A model generated the notes under the pieces. It made no database searches. It was given only the letters and a program-made list of their open reading frames with translations, and was not told where the DNA came from. Shown in pieces: positions 15,945 to 24,266 of a DNA stretch of 64,000 nucleotides. Location: contig NZ_JBHFNQ010000200.1 in the NCBI RefSeq assembly GCF_041929345.1, positions 1 to 64,000 on the forward strand, written 5' to 3'. The number at the start of each line of letters is the position of its first letter. Positions within the stretch are counted from its first letter, which is position 1. The translations under genes were made by a program, and so were the position numbers. Source of the stretch: Floridanema aerugineum. GTDB taxonomy: Bacteria; Cyanobacteriota; Cyanobacteriia; Cyanobacteriales; Aerosakkonemataceae.

Positions 15945-17540
15945 TTAAGCTGTTCTAAATCTTGCCAATTCCTCGCCTGTTTTGGCATCATGAGCATGAA
16001 CAGTACAAACTAAGCAAGAGTCGAACGATCGCGCAACATGACCAACTTCCACAGGATCGGTAGGATCGGCAATAGGTGTACCCACTAAAGCTGCTTCAAT
16101 CGGCCCTTTTTTACCTTCACCGTCGCGAGGGCCAACATTCCAAGTGGTAGGCGCAATAATCTGATAATTTTTAATCTTACCTCCCTCCACTTCTACCCAG
16201 TGACACAGAGAACCTCTAGCAGCTTCCGTTGCACCCCAGCCCCGACCATCTCTCTCGGTTGGTTTAATATAAAAAGGTTCGTTTAAGCGGAACTCTCGCA
16301 AACAGCGTTCAGCTTGACGATACAGTTTGACGATTTCATGTACTCTCGCTAGTTGACGCAGATGGATACTTGCACCACCCATTTTCTTGAAACAATCGAG
16401 AATCAACCCGTCGTAGTGTTGCCAATCTTCGCCATGTTTGCCACCCGCTACCAGTTGTCTTGCTAATGCGCCTGCTTCCAAACGTCCGAAATCAGCGTGA
16501 AGGACTGCACTAGACCAAGTATAGGCGTTATCAAAGTCGTGGGTGTTTTTCTCTGTTGGTTTGGTTGTGCGATCGAACGGATGCACATCTCCAGTCCCTT
16601 CATCATACCAAGCATGAGTGGTATTCTCACGAGCAAAGGTGTGATCCATTAAGTAGTGAGTATCGCTAAAGCTGTCATACACTCCACTCTTCATGATCAC
16701 CGCTGCATTTCTGCCTTCTATAGTCGGTTTTTGATACTTATCTTCGTGTGGCAAATATCCCCAAGTGACATATTTTCCCACACCAACGCCGTATTTATCC
16801 AACCCGATATCTAAACCCATGCGCCAGTAAAAACCTAAATCCGAGTTAGCGTGTTTCGGGTCTTCTTCCAACCATGCCATAAAATCATCATAAGTTTGAA
16901 TTTGTTCGTAGCGTTCCAACGAACAACCCAACCAGGCAGGTTCTAACCAATTGGTGCGAAAATATTCCAAGATTGACCAAGCACGAGTGATATCAGTTAA
17001 GGTAGGGGCGCACATTACACCACCCGGCACCATATAACTAGAATGAGGCCATTGTCCGCCTAATAAAGCATAAATTTCTACTGGTTTGGCAGAGATTGTT
17101 ACTCCTAGTTCGTAGGATTTACCTGTGTAGGGGGCGAATCTGTAACAAGCTTCTTCGTAGAATGAACTATGTTGGTATTTTTTGTTGGTTAGATCGATCG
17201 CAAACAACCCATAAAAATAGCGGGGAATACTTTGGATTGTTTCGGCTAATTGTCCTAAGTTTCTGGCTAAAATAGCATTGCGCGGAACTTCTGTACCCCA
17301 AGCGGTATCCAATGCCCAAGAAGCACAGGTGAGGTGAGAACCTCCACAGATTCCGCAAGCACGAGGGGTTACAATTAATCCAGCTTGGGGGTCTTTGCCT
17401 CGTAAAATGATTTCAAAGCCTCGGAATAGTTCGGCGTGTGTCCAAGCGTTGGTAACGTATCCATCTTGTATTTCTACCCGTACATCTAAGTCGCCTTCTA
17501 CTCTTCCGACTGGCGAAATGTCTAAGGTTTGAACTGGCAT
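15945..17540 (-). CDS. hupL: NiFe uptake hydrogenase large subunit
   Basis: 531 residues. It carries both nickel-binding cysteine pairs: RACGICGGSH (C62, C65) and, at the C-terminus, DSCLVCTVH (C509, C512, H515). The 16 residues after H515 (AHDAKTGEELARFRTA) are the tail that HupW should remove. The protein holds the NiFe(CN)2CO centre and oxidises H2, in cyanobacteria mainly that produced by nitrogenase. The gene is continuous, with no excision element of the kind that splits hupL in some heterocystous strains. It follows hupS after 138 bp containing short tandem repeats. Confidence 0.97.
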   Translation of the reverse strand: MPVQTLDISPVGRVEGDLDVRVEIQDGYVTNAWTHAELFRGFEIILRGKDPQAGLIVTPRACGICGGSHLTCASWALDTAWGTEVPRNAILARNLGQLAETIQSIPRYFYGLFAIDLTNKKYQHSSFYEEACYRFAPYTGKSYELGVTISAKPVEIYALLGGQWPHSSYMVPGGVMCAPTLTDITRAWSILEYFRTNWLEPAWLGCSLERYEQIQTYDDFMAWLEEDPKHANSDLGFYWRMGLDIGLDKYGVGVGKYVTWGYLPHEDKYQKPTIEGRNAAVIMKSGVYDSFSDTHYLMDHTFARENTTHAWYDEGTGDVHPFDRTTKPTEKNTHDFDNAYTWSSAVLHADFGRLEAGALARQLVAGGKHGEDWQHYDGLILDCFKKMGGASIHLRQLARVHEIVKLYRQAERCLREFRLNEPFYIKPTERDGRGWGATEAARGSLCHWVEVEGGKIKNYQIIAPTTWNVGPRDGEGKKGPIEAALVGTPIADPTDPVEVGHVARSFDSCLVCTVHAHDAKTGEELARFRTA

Positions 17541-17598
17541 TCTTTTATTGTCTCCTCTCTGAAAGTTTTACTTTTTTGTCATTGGTCGTTTTTTTGTA

Positions 17599-17627
17599 CG
17601 CAGATGAATGCAGATGAACGCAGATGT
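17599..17627. repeat. CGCAGATGAA-type short tandem repeats in the hupS-hupL gap
   Basis: Three to four copies of the 10-bp motif ACGCAGATGA lie between hupS and hupL. In other cyanobacteria the hupS-hupL spacer is known to hold tandem repeats that can form a hairpin in the transcript. The same motif family recurs at 25501-25637 and 29602-29716. Confidence 0.7.
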
Positions 17628-17678
17628 TCATGATGGTTTTTTATTGGGCACAAATGACAAATGACAAATAACCAATGA

Positions 17679-18641
<963 letters not shown>

Positions 18642-19029
18642 ACGCCACCTTAGATTCTCAGTTGTTGTAATTTTTCACAGGAATTTAGGTGGCTTTCTTC
18701 ACTATCTGCCACCCCAATTGAAATTGTGTAATTCTTCTTATCATCAAACGAGTTTCTTAGGTTGTCTGCTTAATTTAAGGAATATTTCATATTTCTAAAA
18801 GTGAGAATCTATTGATATTTTGACAATAAAAAAGTTGTTAATTAACAAAATTTAAGAAAGATTAAATTGAGTCAAGCGATCGAACTATTTATAAAGTATT
18901 TGCCAAAACTGAAAAATTTTAGTACGTTTAAGATTACGTCGATCGAGTTAGCACACAGAACTTAATTAAGAATTTCTGTCGTTAATCAAGATCAATTTTA
19001 GTCGATTAAGAGATTGAGGGGAAAGTTTT
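18642..19029. promoter_or_regulatory. divergent regulatory region between hupS and the extended hyp cluster
   Basis: 388 bp with no gene. It must hold the hupSL promoter (leftward) and the promoter of the TPR gene (rightward). The best NtcA-like match is GTA-N8-TAT at 18728-18741, one base off the GTA-N8-TAC consensus. I found no convincing second half or well-spaced -10 box. A good ribosome binding site, GAGGGGA, lies at 19015-19021, eight bases before the GTG start of the TPR gene. Confidence 0.5.
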
Positions 19030-19980
19030 GTGACACCAAGCATGACTGAGGTGGCAGTTAAGGCTGCGATAACCGCTATTGAATCTGAGTCAGCAACTTT
19101 AGAAGAAAAAATCGAGATGCTGATCGAATTAGGGATGGAATTGCAAAAAAAGCCTAAAGAAATTCAGGATCTTTGGAATGCTGTGTCACTCTATTCTCAT
19201 GCTTTGGAATTATGCAAGGAACAGTTTCCATTTTTGAAAGCAAGGGTGCTCACAGGAATGGGAACGGCTTTGCGATCGATCCCCAACGAAGACGCTGATT
19301 TGTTACAACAAGCTAGGGATTGTTATCAATCTGCTTTACCTTTGTTGCAGGAATATGCTTCGCCAGAGGAAGTAGCAGAAACGGAAATGAATCTAGGTTT
19401 GGTTTTACAAGCTTTGGTTCCTTTTCATCAAGCTAGATTGGTAGATAGCATTCAGTTATATCAGCGGGCTTTAAGGGTATTTAAGGGCGATAGTTATCCC
19501 CAAGAATTTGCGATTTTGCATAATAATATTGCGATCGCTTACCTTTCTATGCCAATGTCTTCGGAAGGGGAAGATATGCGACAAGCTTTAGCTGTACAAT
19601 CTTTTCAACAAGCTTTAGAGTGGATCACCCTGATCGACCATCCCAACGAGTATGGAATGCTACAAAATAATTTGGGCAATGCTTTACAATATTTACCAAG
19701 TGCTCATGCGGTAGAAAATAATTGGCGGGCAATTAGAGCTTATGATGAAGCTTTGAAAGTTCGTAATCAACGGGATACGCCGATCGAATATGCGAATACT
19801 TTAGCGAATAAAGCTAACGCCTTAAGCAATCTTCCTGATGATTCAGAAAATCCTGAAGCAGGTAATGATAATAACTTGTTGCAAGCAAGGGAATATTATC
19901 AGGAAGCGGGTGCTATTTTTCGTCAATATGGCAGGTTTGAACAGGCGGAAATGGTAGAACAGGCGATTAGTGAGTTGTAG
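19030..19980 (+). CDS. TPR-repeat protein of the extended hyp cluster
   Basis: 316 residues starting at GTG, chosen because GAGGGGA lies eight bases upstream. An ATG at 19042 is an alternative. Four to five tetratricopeptide-like helical pairs are visible, for example WNAVSLYSHALELCKEQFPF, LLQQARDCYQSALPLLQEYA, LVDSIQLYQRALRVFKG and NWRAIRAYDEALKVRN, with NNLGNALQYLP-type loops between them. Nostoc has a TPR protein in the group of genes transcribed with the hyp genes and proposed to help small-subunit maturation. This is the likely counterpart: it begins the plus-strand series leading to hypFCDEAB. Confidence 0.8.
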   Translation: MTPSMTEVAVKAAITAIESESATLEEKIEMLIELGMELQKKPKEIQDLWNAVSLYSHALELCKEQFPFLKARVLTGMGTALRSIPNEDADLLQQARDCYQSALPLLQEYASPEEVAETEMNLGLVLQALVPFHQARLVDSIQLYQRALRVFKGDSYPQEFAILHNNIAIAYLSMPMSSEGEDMRQALAVQSFQQALEWITLIDHPNEYGMLQNNLGNALQYLPSAHAVENNWRAIRAYDEALKVRNQRDTPIEYANTLANKANALSNLPDDSENPEAGNDNNLLQAREYYQEAGAIFRQYGRFEQAEMVEQAISEL

Positions 19981-20017
19981 GTTTTAAGGGTTGAGTTACT
20001 ATTTTTAGGAGAAGGCA

Positions 20018-20275
20018 ATGAATGAGTTAATTAACGATCCATTGGTACAGGATTTTATCTCTAGTTTTTTTGCGGGAGAGGTGAACTTGGAGACAGGGTT
20101 AGTTTGGTTGGGGATTGCGATCGCTTTTTCAATTCTTGGAGGTGCGATCGGTGGCATATTATTAGCAGGAAAAGATCTCGGTTATCGACTTTCAGCGATG
20201 ATTGGGGGATTATTTGGGCCAGCAGCAATTATCCCTGCTACTGTGCTTGGGTTAATTGTACTGGCAATTAATTAA
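20018..20275 (+). CDS. small membrane protein of the extended hyp cluster
   Basis: 85 residues. A strong Shine-Dalgarno sequence (AGGAGAAGG) precedes the ATG. Two membrane segments are likely: TGLVWLGIAIAFSILGGAIGGILLAG and MIGGLFGPAAIIPATVLGLIV, joined by KDLGYRLSA. It lies 37 bp after the TPR gene and before another small membrane protein. This fits the pair of short genes in the Nostoc extended hyp operon. No activity is known; an anchor or scaffold for HupS maturation is a reasonable guess. Confidence 0.7.
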   Translation: MNELINDPLVQDFISSFFAGEVNLETGLVWLGIAIAFSILGGAIGGILLAGKDLGYRLSAMIGGLFGPAAIIPATVLGLIVLAIN

Positions 20276-20323
20276 TTTTAAACCGCAAAGAACGCAAAGG
20301 ACGCAAAGAAAGGAGAAAAAGTT

Positions 20324-20548
20324 ATGTTAGAAGTGGGTTGGTTTTCTACAAAGTTACTTTTTAAAGGGAAGTTATTACGAAATCCTGGTTATTTTGCTAG
20401 ACAAACGGCGCTTGGAGTGATGATTGGCTTTTTGTTATTAGTAGGACTTGATAAACTGGGTAGTGAATTATGGTTATCAATTCCAGTATCGGGTTTTTTG
20501 ACTGGGGTATTCATGCCATTTTTGCTTAAAGATGTGAAAATGCAGTAA
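20324..20548 (+). CDS. second small membrane protein of the extended hyp cluster
   Basis: 74 residues with two hydrophobic segments (TALGVMIGFLLLVGLDKL and LWLSIPVSGFLTGVFMPFLL) and a basic N-terminal stretch (KLLFKGKLLRNPGYFARQ). The start is supported by AAAGGAG just upstream, which lies within a CGCAAAG-type tandem repeat (20285-20312). It is co-oriented with the neighbouring TPR, NifU-Rieske and hyp genes. The function is unknown, and it is probably the partner of the 85-residue protein before it. Confidence 0.7.
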   Translation: MLEVGWFSTKLLFKGKLLRNPGYFARQTALGVMIGFLLLVGLDKLGSELWLSIPVSGFLTGVFMPFLLKDVKMQ

Positions 20549-20589
20549 TTGAATTAATCGATCGCTAATCACTACCAATTTCCATAATT

Positions 20590-21441
20590 ATGGTTCAAGC
20601 GCCAAATCAAGTAGAAACAAGTTCGACGCTGGAAGAACTGGTACGAGAAATCGATCGCTATGAGTCGATCGCTAGTCAATGGGATGAGTCGCAACGGGTA
20701 ATAGTGATGGGATTGAAAAGGGCGATCGAAGCTTTGCATCGCGAAGCTTTGATCCGCCTGATTCGGAGTGTGAAACAGGATTCTTTATCTGCTTTGCGGC
20801 GTGCGGCTGAAGATGAGGTAGTTTACGGTTTATTGCGTTATTATGATTTGGTAAAATCGCCGCAACCGCCATTGGAAGAAAGAGTTAAACTGGCTTTGGC
20901 GGAAGTTCGACCAGGATTGCAAAGCCATAATGGAGATGTGGAACTGGTGGCGATCGATCTACCTACCGTCAAAGTTAGATTAACAGGAACTTGTAGTAAT
21001 TGTCCTGCTTCCACTCTTACTTTATCCGACAGTGTAGAACAAGCAATTAAGCGTTACTGTCCTGAGATTACCCAAGTGATAGCTGTAGCAAAAGATGATT
21101 TTTTGCCTAATCAAAATTTATCTCAAAGTGTAGATTCTGATTGGATAGAGGTAACGTCACTCGCTGAAGTTCCTACCCAAGGAGTTTTGGCGATGAAATT
21201 GTTTGGAAAATCGTTAATATTATCGAAAGTTAATTCTCAAGTTGTTTGTTATGAAAATGCTTGCAGTCATTTTGGTGAACCGTTAGATTATGGGAATGTT
21301 AGCAATGGGATTTTAACTTGTCCTAGTCATAAGTTTCGCTATCTTTTGGAAACTGGGGAATGTTTGACTTCTCCAGAAGTGTCTTTGCAATCTTATCTGG
21401 TACAAGTAAAAGATGGACGAGTGTTTGTTGAAATAAAGTGA
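20590..21441 (+). CDS. NifU-like scaffold and Rieske-type ferredoxin fusion protein
   Basis: 283 residues with three parts. Residues 1-90 are helical (EELVREIDRYESIASQWD and more). Residues about 95-160 are a NifU C-terminal domain with the cluster-binding CSNC at 135-138 (LTGTCSNCPASTLTLSDSVE). Residues about 183-283 are a Rieske domain with C225-S-H227 and C244-P-S-H247, the ligands of a 2Fe-2S cluster. The likely role is to assemble or deliver Fe-S clusters, plausibly to the three-cluster HupS subunit. A NifU-like gene occupies the same place in the Nostoc extended hyp operon. Confidence 0.85.
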   Translation: MVQAPNQVETSSTLEELVREIDRYESIASQWDESQRVIVMGLKRAIEALHREALIRLIRSVKQDSLSALRRAAEDEVVYGLLRYYDLVKSPQPPLEERVKLALAEVRPGLQSHNGDVELVAIDLPTVKVRLTGTCSNCPASTLTLSDSVEQAIKRYCPEITQVIAVAKDDFLPNQNLSQSVDSDWIEVTSLAEVPTQGVLAMKLFGKSLILSKVNSQVVCYENACSHFGEPLDYGNVSNGILTCPSHKFRYLLETGECLTSPEVSLQSYLVQVKDGRVFVEIK

Positions 21442-21508
21442 TAGCGATCGCTATTTTCTGTTAAGTAGGTGCAAATAAATAAAGTGAGAATAGTTATCTA
21501 AGGATGGG

Positions 21509-21573
21509 GCGGGCAGGATGCCCACCCCACAAGATTTACAGCTTTCTTGTGGGGCGGGCATCCTGCCCGCCTT
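21509..21573. repeat. GGGGCGGGCAGGATGCCC palindromic repeat
   Basis: GGGGCGGGCAGGATGCCCAC and the inverse GGGGCGGGCATCCTGCCCGC face each other around CAAGATTTACAGCTTTC. It forms a GC-rich hairpin between the NifU-Rieske gene and the toxin-antitoxin module and could act as a transcription stop. Confidence 0.7.
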
Positions 21574-21620
21574 TTTTAGGAATCGCTTACAATAGAGTCA
21601 AAACTTCTCTGTGCTAACTT

Positions 21621-21851
21621 ATGCAGATGCAGATCGAAAATTTATCTATTTCCTTACCAGTCTCTTTAGTAGACTTTATTGAAAAATACAAAACTTCCCA
21701 TCAGTATCAATCTTCATCCCAAGTGATTCAGGCGGCATTGGAATTATTACAAAATCAGGAATTAGAAGAAGCTTATCGACAAGCTTCTGAAGAAATTGAC
21801 TCCGATTGGGATATCACAATAGGGGATGGTTTGACAGATGAAACGTGGTGA
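21621..21851 (+). CDS. ribbon-helix-helix antitoxin (ParD/MazE-type)
   Basis: 76 residues. MQIENLSISLPVSLVDFIEK is a ParD-like ribbon-helix-helix start, followed by a helix (SSQVIQAALELLQNQELEE) and an acidic tail ending GDGLTDETW that would bind the toxin. It overlaps the next gene by 14 bp, the usual coupling of antitoxin and toxin. It should bind its own promoter and neutralise the PemK/MazF-like toxin. The module breaks the run of hydrogenase maturation genes. Confidence 0.85.
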   Translation: MQMQIENLSISLPVSLVDFIEKYKTSHQYQSSSQVIQAALELLQNQELEEAYRQASEEIDSDWDITIGDGLTDETW

Positions 21852-22176
21852 AATTTACTATGCTAATCTCAGTCCGACAATTGGTTCTGAAATGGATAAA
21901 CGTCGTCCTGTGTTGATAGTGAGTAATGATACTAATAACCGCGCCGCTACCACACTAACGATTTTGCCACTGACATCTAATGTTAGTCGTGTTTACCCTT
22001 TTGAGGTTTTACTTAATCCAGAGAACAGCGGTTTATCTAAAGCTTCTAAAGTGCAGGCGCAGCAGGTACGCACAATTTCTAAGCAGCGAATCGATGGTGA
22101 TGTAGTGGGAAGTTTGAGTGAGGAAATAATGCAATTAGTGGATGCTGCAATTAAATTACATTTGGGTTTAAATTGA
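21838..22176 (+). CDS. PemK/MazF-family mRNA endoribonuclease toxin
   Basis: 112 residues, full length for the family. It has the hallmarks MKRGEIYYANLSPTIGSEMDKRRPVLIVSND, then TTLTILPLTSN, the core strand SKVQAQQVRTISKQRI (conserved Gln and the RT(I/V)SK motif) and a C-terminal helix. It is expected to cut mRNA ribosome-independently when released from its antitoxin. It is complete, so probably active. Confidence 0.9.
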   Translation: MKRGEIYYANLSPTIGSEMDKRRPVLIVSNDTNNRAATTLTILPLTSNVSRVYPFEVLLNPENSGLSKASKVQAQQVRTISKQRIDGDVVGSLSEEIMQLVDAAIKLHLGLN

Positions 22177-22322
22177 AAATAATTGAAAAAATGCGATTTT
22201 TCTGATTTGATTTCAGTAATTATACTGTAGGTATTTAGTGAAAAAGTTTTTAGATTATTTTTAGAGGGAATTTACGATCGCAAATCCCCAAAACTTCTCG
22301 TAAATAAACATGAGAGTAACTT

Positions 22323-23396
22323 ATGCCAGACAAGAAAAATTTTGATAAAAATCTATCAGACTTCTTTAATAGCCTAAATCAGGATATTAATCAAACAATT
22401 GATCTGGGAGTTGGTGGGGTAATTAGCGGAACCGAAAGTGCAGTTGAGGAAATAGGAGAAAAAATAGAGGGATTTTTTGGACAGCTAAAAAAACCACCAC
22501 AACCAAAATATAGTAATAACGAAACTGAACAACAACCTCCGCAGGAACAAGCACAAGCAATTCAAAAATTAGAACTTCAAATTCAGCAAAAAGACCAAGA
22601 AATCCAACAATTCAAACATCAGCTTCAAGAAAAAGATCGTAATTTTGAGCAATTAAAGTTACAAGTTCAGCAAGAAACCGACCAAAAACACCAGCAACTA
22701 GCACTTCAAATTCAGCAAAAAGATCGAGAAATCCAACAGTTAAAGCGACAGCATCAGTATCGGTTTTTTGGGTTGATATTTTTAGCAACAATGCTCATCG
22801 GAACAGTAGGTTATTTAGTTTATCAAAGCGAATTTAAAAGAGCAAGCGATCGACCAAACATAACTAATATTATTACTCCTTCAAATACTGAAGAACAAAA
22901 CCGAAAGTCTCAAGTAACTAATTCTCAAAAAGAGCAGATAATCTCGAATTGGGAAACTGCTCAAAAAATGGCAATGGAAGCTGTAGTTATCACTCATAAT
23001 CCGCCGCATACGATCGAAGTTTGGCAGAAATCCCAAGCTAAATGGCAAGAAGCGATTAACTTATTAGAAGCAATTCCCAAAGATGCGCCTATCGCTGCAC
23101 AAGTTAGAGAAAAATTAGCTGTTTATCGAACTAGCTACAAATCTATCACCAATAGATTGAACACAGAACAGAAAGCAGCAGAAAATTTAGAAACAGCTAA
23201 AAAACTGGCAATGGAAGCATCAGTTATGGTACAAAATCCTTCTCAATCAGCGGAAGTTTGGCAGCAAGCAAAAGCGAAATGGCAAGAAGCAATTAGTTTG
23301 TTAGAACCTATTCCAAATAATACTTTTGTTTCTGCCCAAGCTAAAGAAAAGCTAACAGTTTATCGAACTAATTATACAGCTGTTAGTCAGAGATAA
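22323..23396 (+). CDS. coiled-coil, single-span membrane protein with duplicated C-terminal domain
   Basis: 357 residues. An N-terminal amphipathic part (residues 1-50) leads into a Gln/Lys-rich coiled coil with an internal repeat (LQIQQKDQEIQQFKHQL and LQIQQKDREIQQLKRQ; about 75-145). One membrane span (FFGLIFLATMLIGTVGYLVY) follows near 147-166. The C-terminus has two copies of a domain with the pattern A-x-W-x-x-A-x-x-L-L-x-x-I-P ... L-x-V-Y-R-T-x-Y (about 208-277 and 286-355). That domain is found in various cyanobacterial membrane and kinase-linked proteins. The function is unknown. It is an insertion between the toxin-antitoxin modules in the extended hyp region. Confidence 0.6.
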   Translation: MPDKKNFDKNLSDFFNSLNQDINQTIDLGVGGVISGTESAVEEIGEKIEGFFGQLKKPPQPKYSNNETEQQPPQEQAQAIQKLELQIQQKDQEIQQFKHQLQEKDRNFEQLKLQVQQETDQKHQQLALQIQQKDREIQQLKRQHQYRFFGLIFLATMLIGTVGYLVYQSEFKRASDRPNITNIITPSNTEEQNRKSQVTNSQKEQIISNWETAQKMAMEAVVITHNPPHTIEVWQKSQAKWQEAINLLEAIPKDAPIAAQVREKLAVYRTSYKSITNRLNTEQKAAENLETAKKLAMEASVMVQNPSQSAEVWQQAKAKWQEAISLLEPIPNNTFVSAQAKEKLTVYRTNYTAVSQR

Positions 23397-23457
23397 ATTG
23401 TGGTGTTATACTTGCTAGGTAAAGGTTGTGCGATCGCAACTTTCTTCCAAGAAACTC

Positions 23458-23562
23458 ATATAGCATTTCTCACACTGGTGAGGTACATTCATCTTTCTCT
23501 CTTTTTTTGCAAGAAATAGAATAGTAGGACAGGGTGTACCTCATGAGTCAGAGAAAGGCTAT
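23458..23562. mobile_element. possible 105-bp MITE-like element
   Basis: The ends are imperfect inverted repeats: left TATAGCATTTCTCACACTGG then TGAGGTACA, and right the inverse of TATAGCCTTTCTCTGACTCA then TGAGGTACA. It has no coding capacity. It lies between the coiled-coil gene and the vapC-like gene. Confidence 0.5.
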
Positions 23563-23570
23563 ATTAAAAT

Positions 23571-23975
23571 TTACCAAATCACGTTTATGTTAGATAATGC
23601 TTGAATTCTTAAATCACAAGTCACTAAAGGTAACTGTAAATATAAAGCAGTAGCAGCAATGATTCGATCGGGCATTTCTGGCACAACTGTTCTATCAATT
23701 TGCTGAATAGATGCGGCAAGATTTCGGTCTATTGGAACTAGAAAAATATTGACGCTAGGATTATCAATAGCACTCAAAACCCTAGTTAATACCTCTGCTG
23801 CAATCCGTCCTTTCTCGATCAAGTAAGCTATCTCAATAATTGAAATAGCAGAAATATAGATAGGACTATTTGTATTAACAGCTTGTTCAAGGGTTTTCAA
23901 AGCTGCGTCAGATAATCGATTGAGATCAAAGATATACCAAATTAAAACATGAGTATCGATGACTACTGCTGTCAC
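23571..23975 (-). CDS. PIN-domain toxin (VapC-type ribonuclease)
   Basis: 134 residues. It begins AVVIDTHVLIWYIFDLNRLS with the first catalytic Asp, then SIIEIAYLIEKGRI with the conserved Glu, and VVPEMPDRIIAATALYLQLPLVTCDLRI with the paired Asp residues. All PIN active-site positions are therefore present. It should be an RNase controlled by the antitoxin directly upstream (the antitoxin stop and toxin start share one base at 23975). The module runs against the hyp cluster. Confidence 0.9.
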   Translation of the reverse strand: MTAVVIDTHVLIWYIFDLNRLSDAALKTLEQAVNTNSPIYISAISIIEIAYLIEKGRIAAEVLTRVLSAIDNPSVNIFLVPIDRNLAASIQQIDRTVVPEMPDRIIAATALYLQLPLVTCDLRIQALSNINVIW

Positions 23976-24202
23976 TATAATAACTCCTCTCTGGGGAAAT
24001 TAGCCCACATTTCCTGTCTAGCTTGCTGAATCTCTTCTGCTGTAATATCTACTTTTAAATCAGCACAAAGTCCCCGAATCGTTTTTAAAGGAGGTTGAGA
24101 GGAGGTTTTGTGAGATAAAAATTCAGCAAAATCTAACAATTCCTGTTGTTTATCTGCAGGCAATTGCTTTAACTTAGTAAGCAAGCATTGTTCTAAGGTC
24201 AT
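23975..24202 (-). CDS. VapB-type antitoxin (DUF2281-like)
   Basis: 75 residues. LLTKLKQLPADKQQELLDFAEFLSHK is the usual N-terminal helix pair of DUF2281-type antitoxins. The C-terminal part (AEEIQQARQEMWANFPREEL) is the toxin-binding tail. It is translated together with the PIN toxin downstream. Its start lies only 17-65 bp from the start of the divergent NHL gene, so its promoter and autoregulation site probably touch the NHL gene's leader. Confidence 0.8.
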   Translation of the reverse strand: MTLEQCLLTKLKQLPADKQQELLDFAEFLSHKTSSQPPLKTIRGLCADLKVDITAEEIQQARQEMWANFPREELL

Positions 24203-24266
24203 GATTATATCTCCTTAGTTGTTAGCGTTTACATTAAGAGAAAAGAAGATAGTCTTCCGTTTTTTT

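Noticed and set aside
15945..17540. Possible excision element in hupL as in some heterocystous strains
   Set aside because: The gene is one continuous frame of 531 codons with all Cys ligands, and no recombinase is nearby.
18728..18741. NtcA site in front of hupS
   Set aside because: It is only GTA-N8-TAT, and no properly spaced -10 box was found. It is mentioned in the region entry but not claimed as a site.
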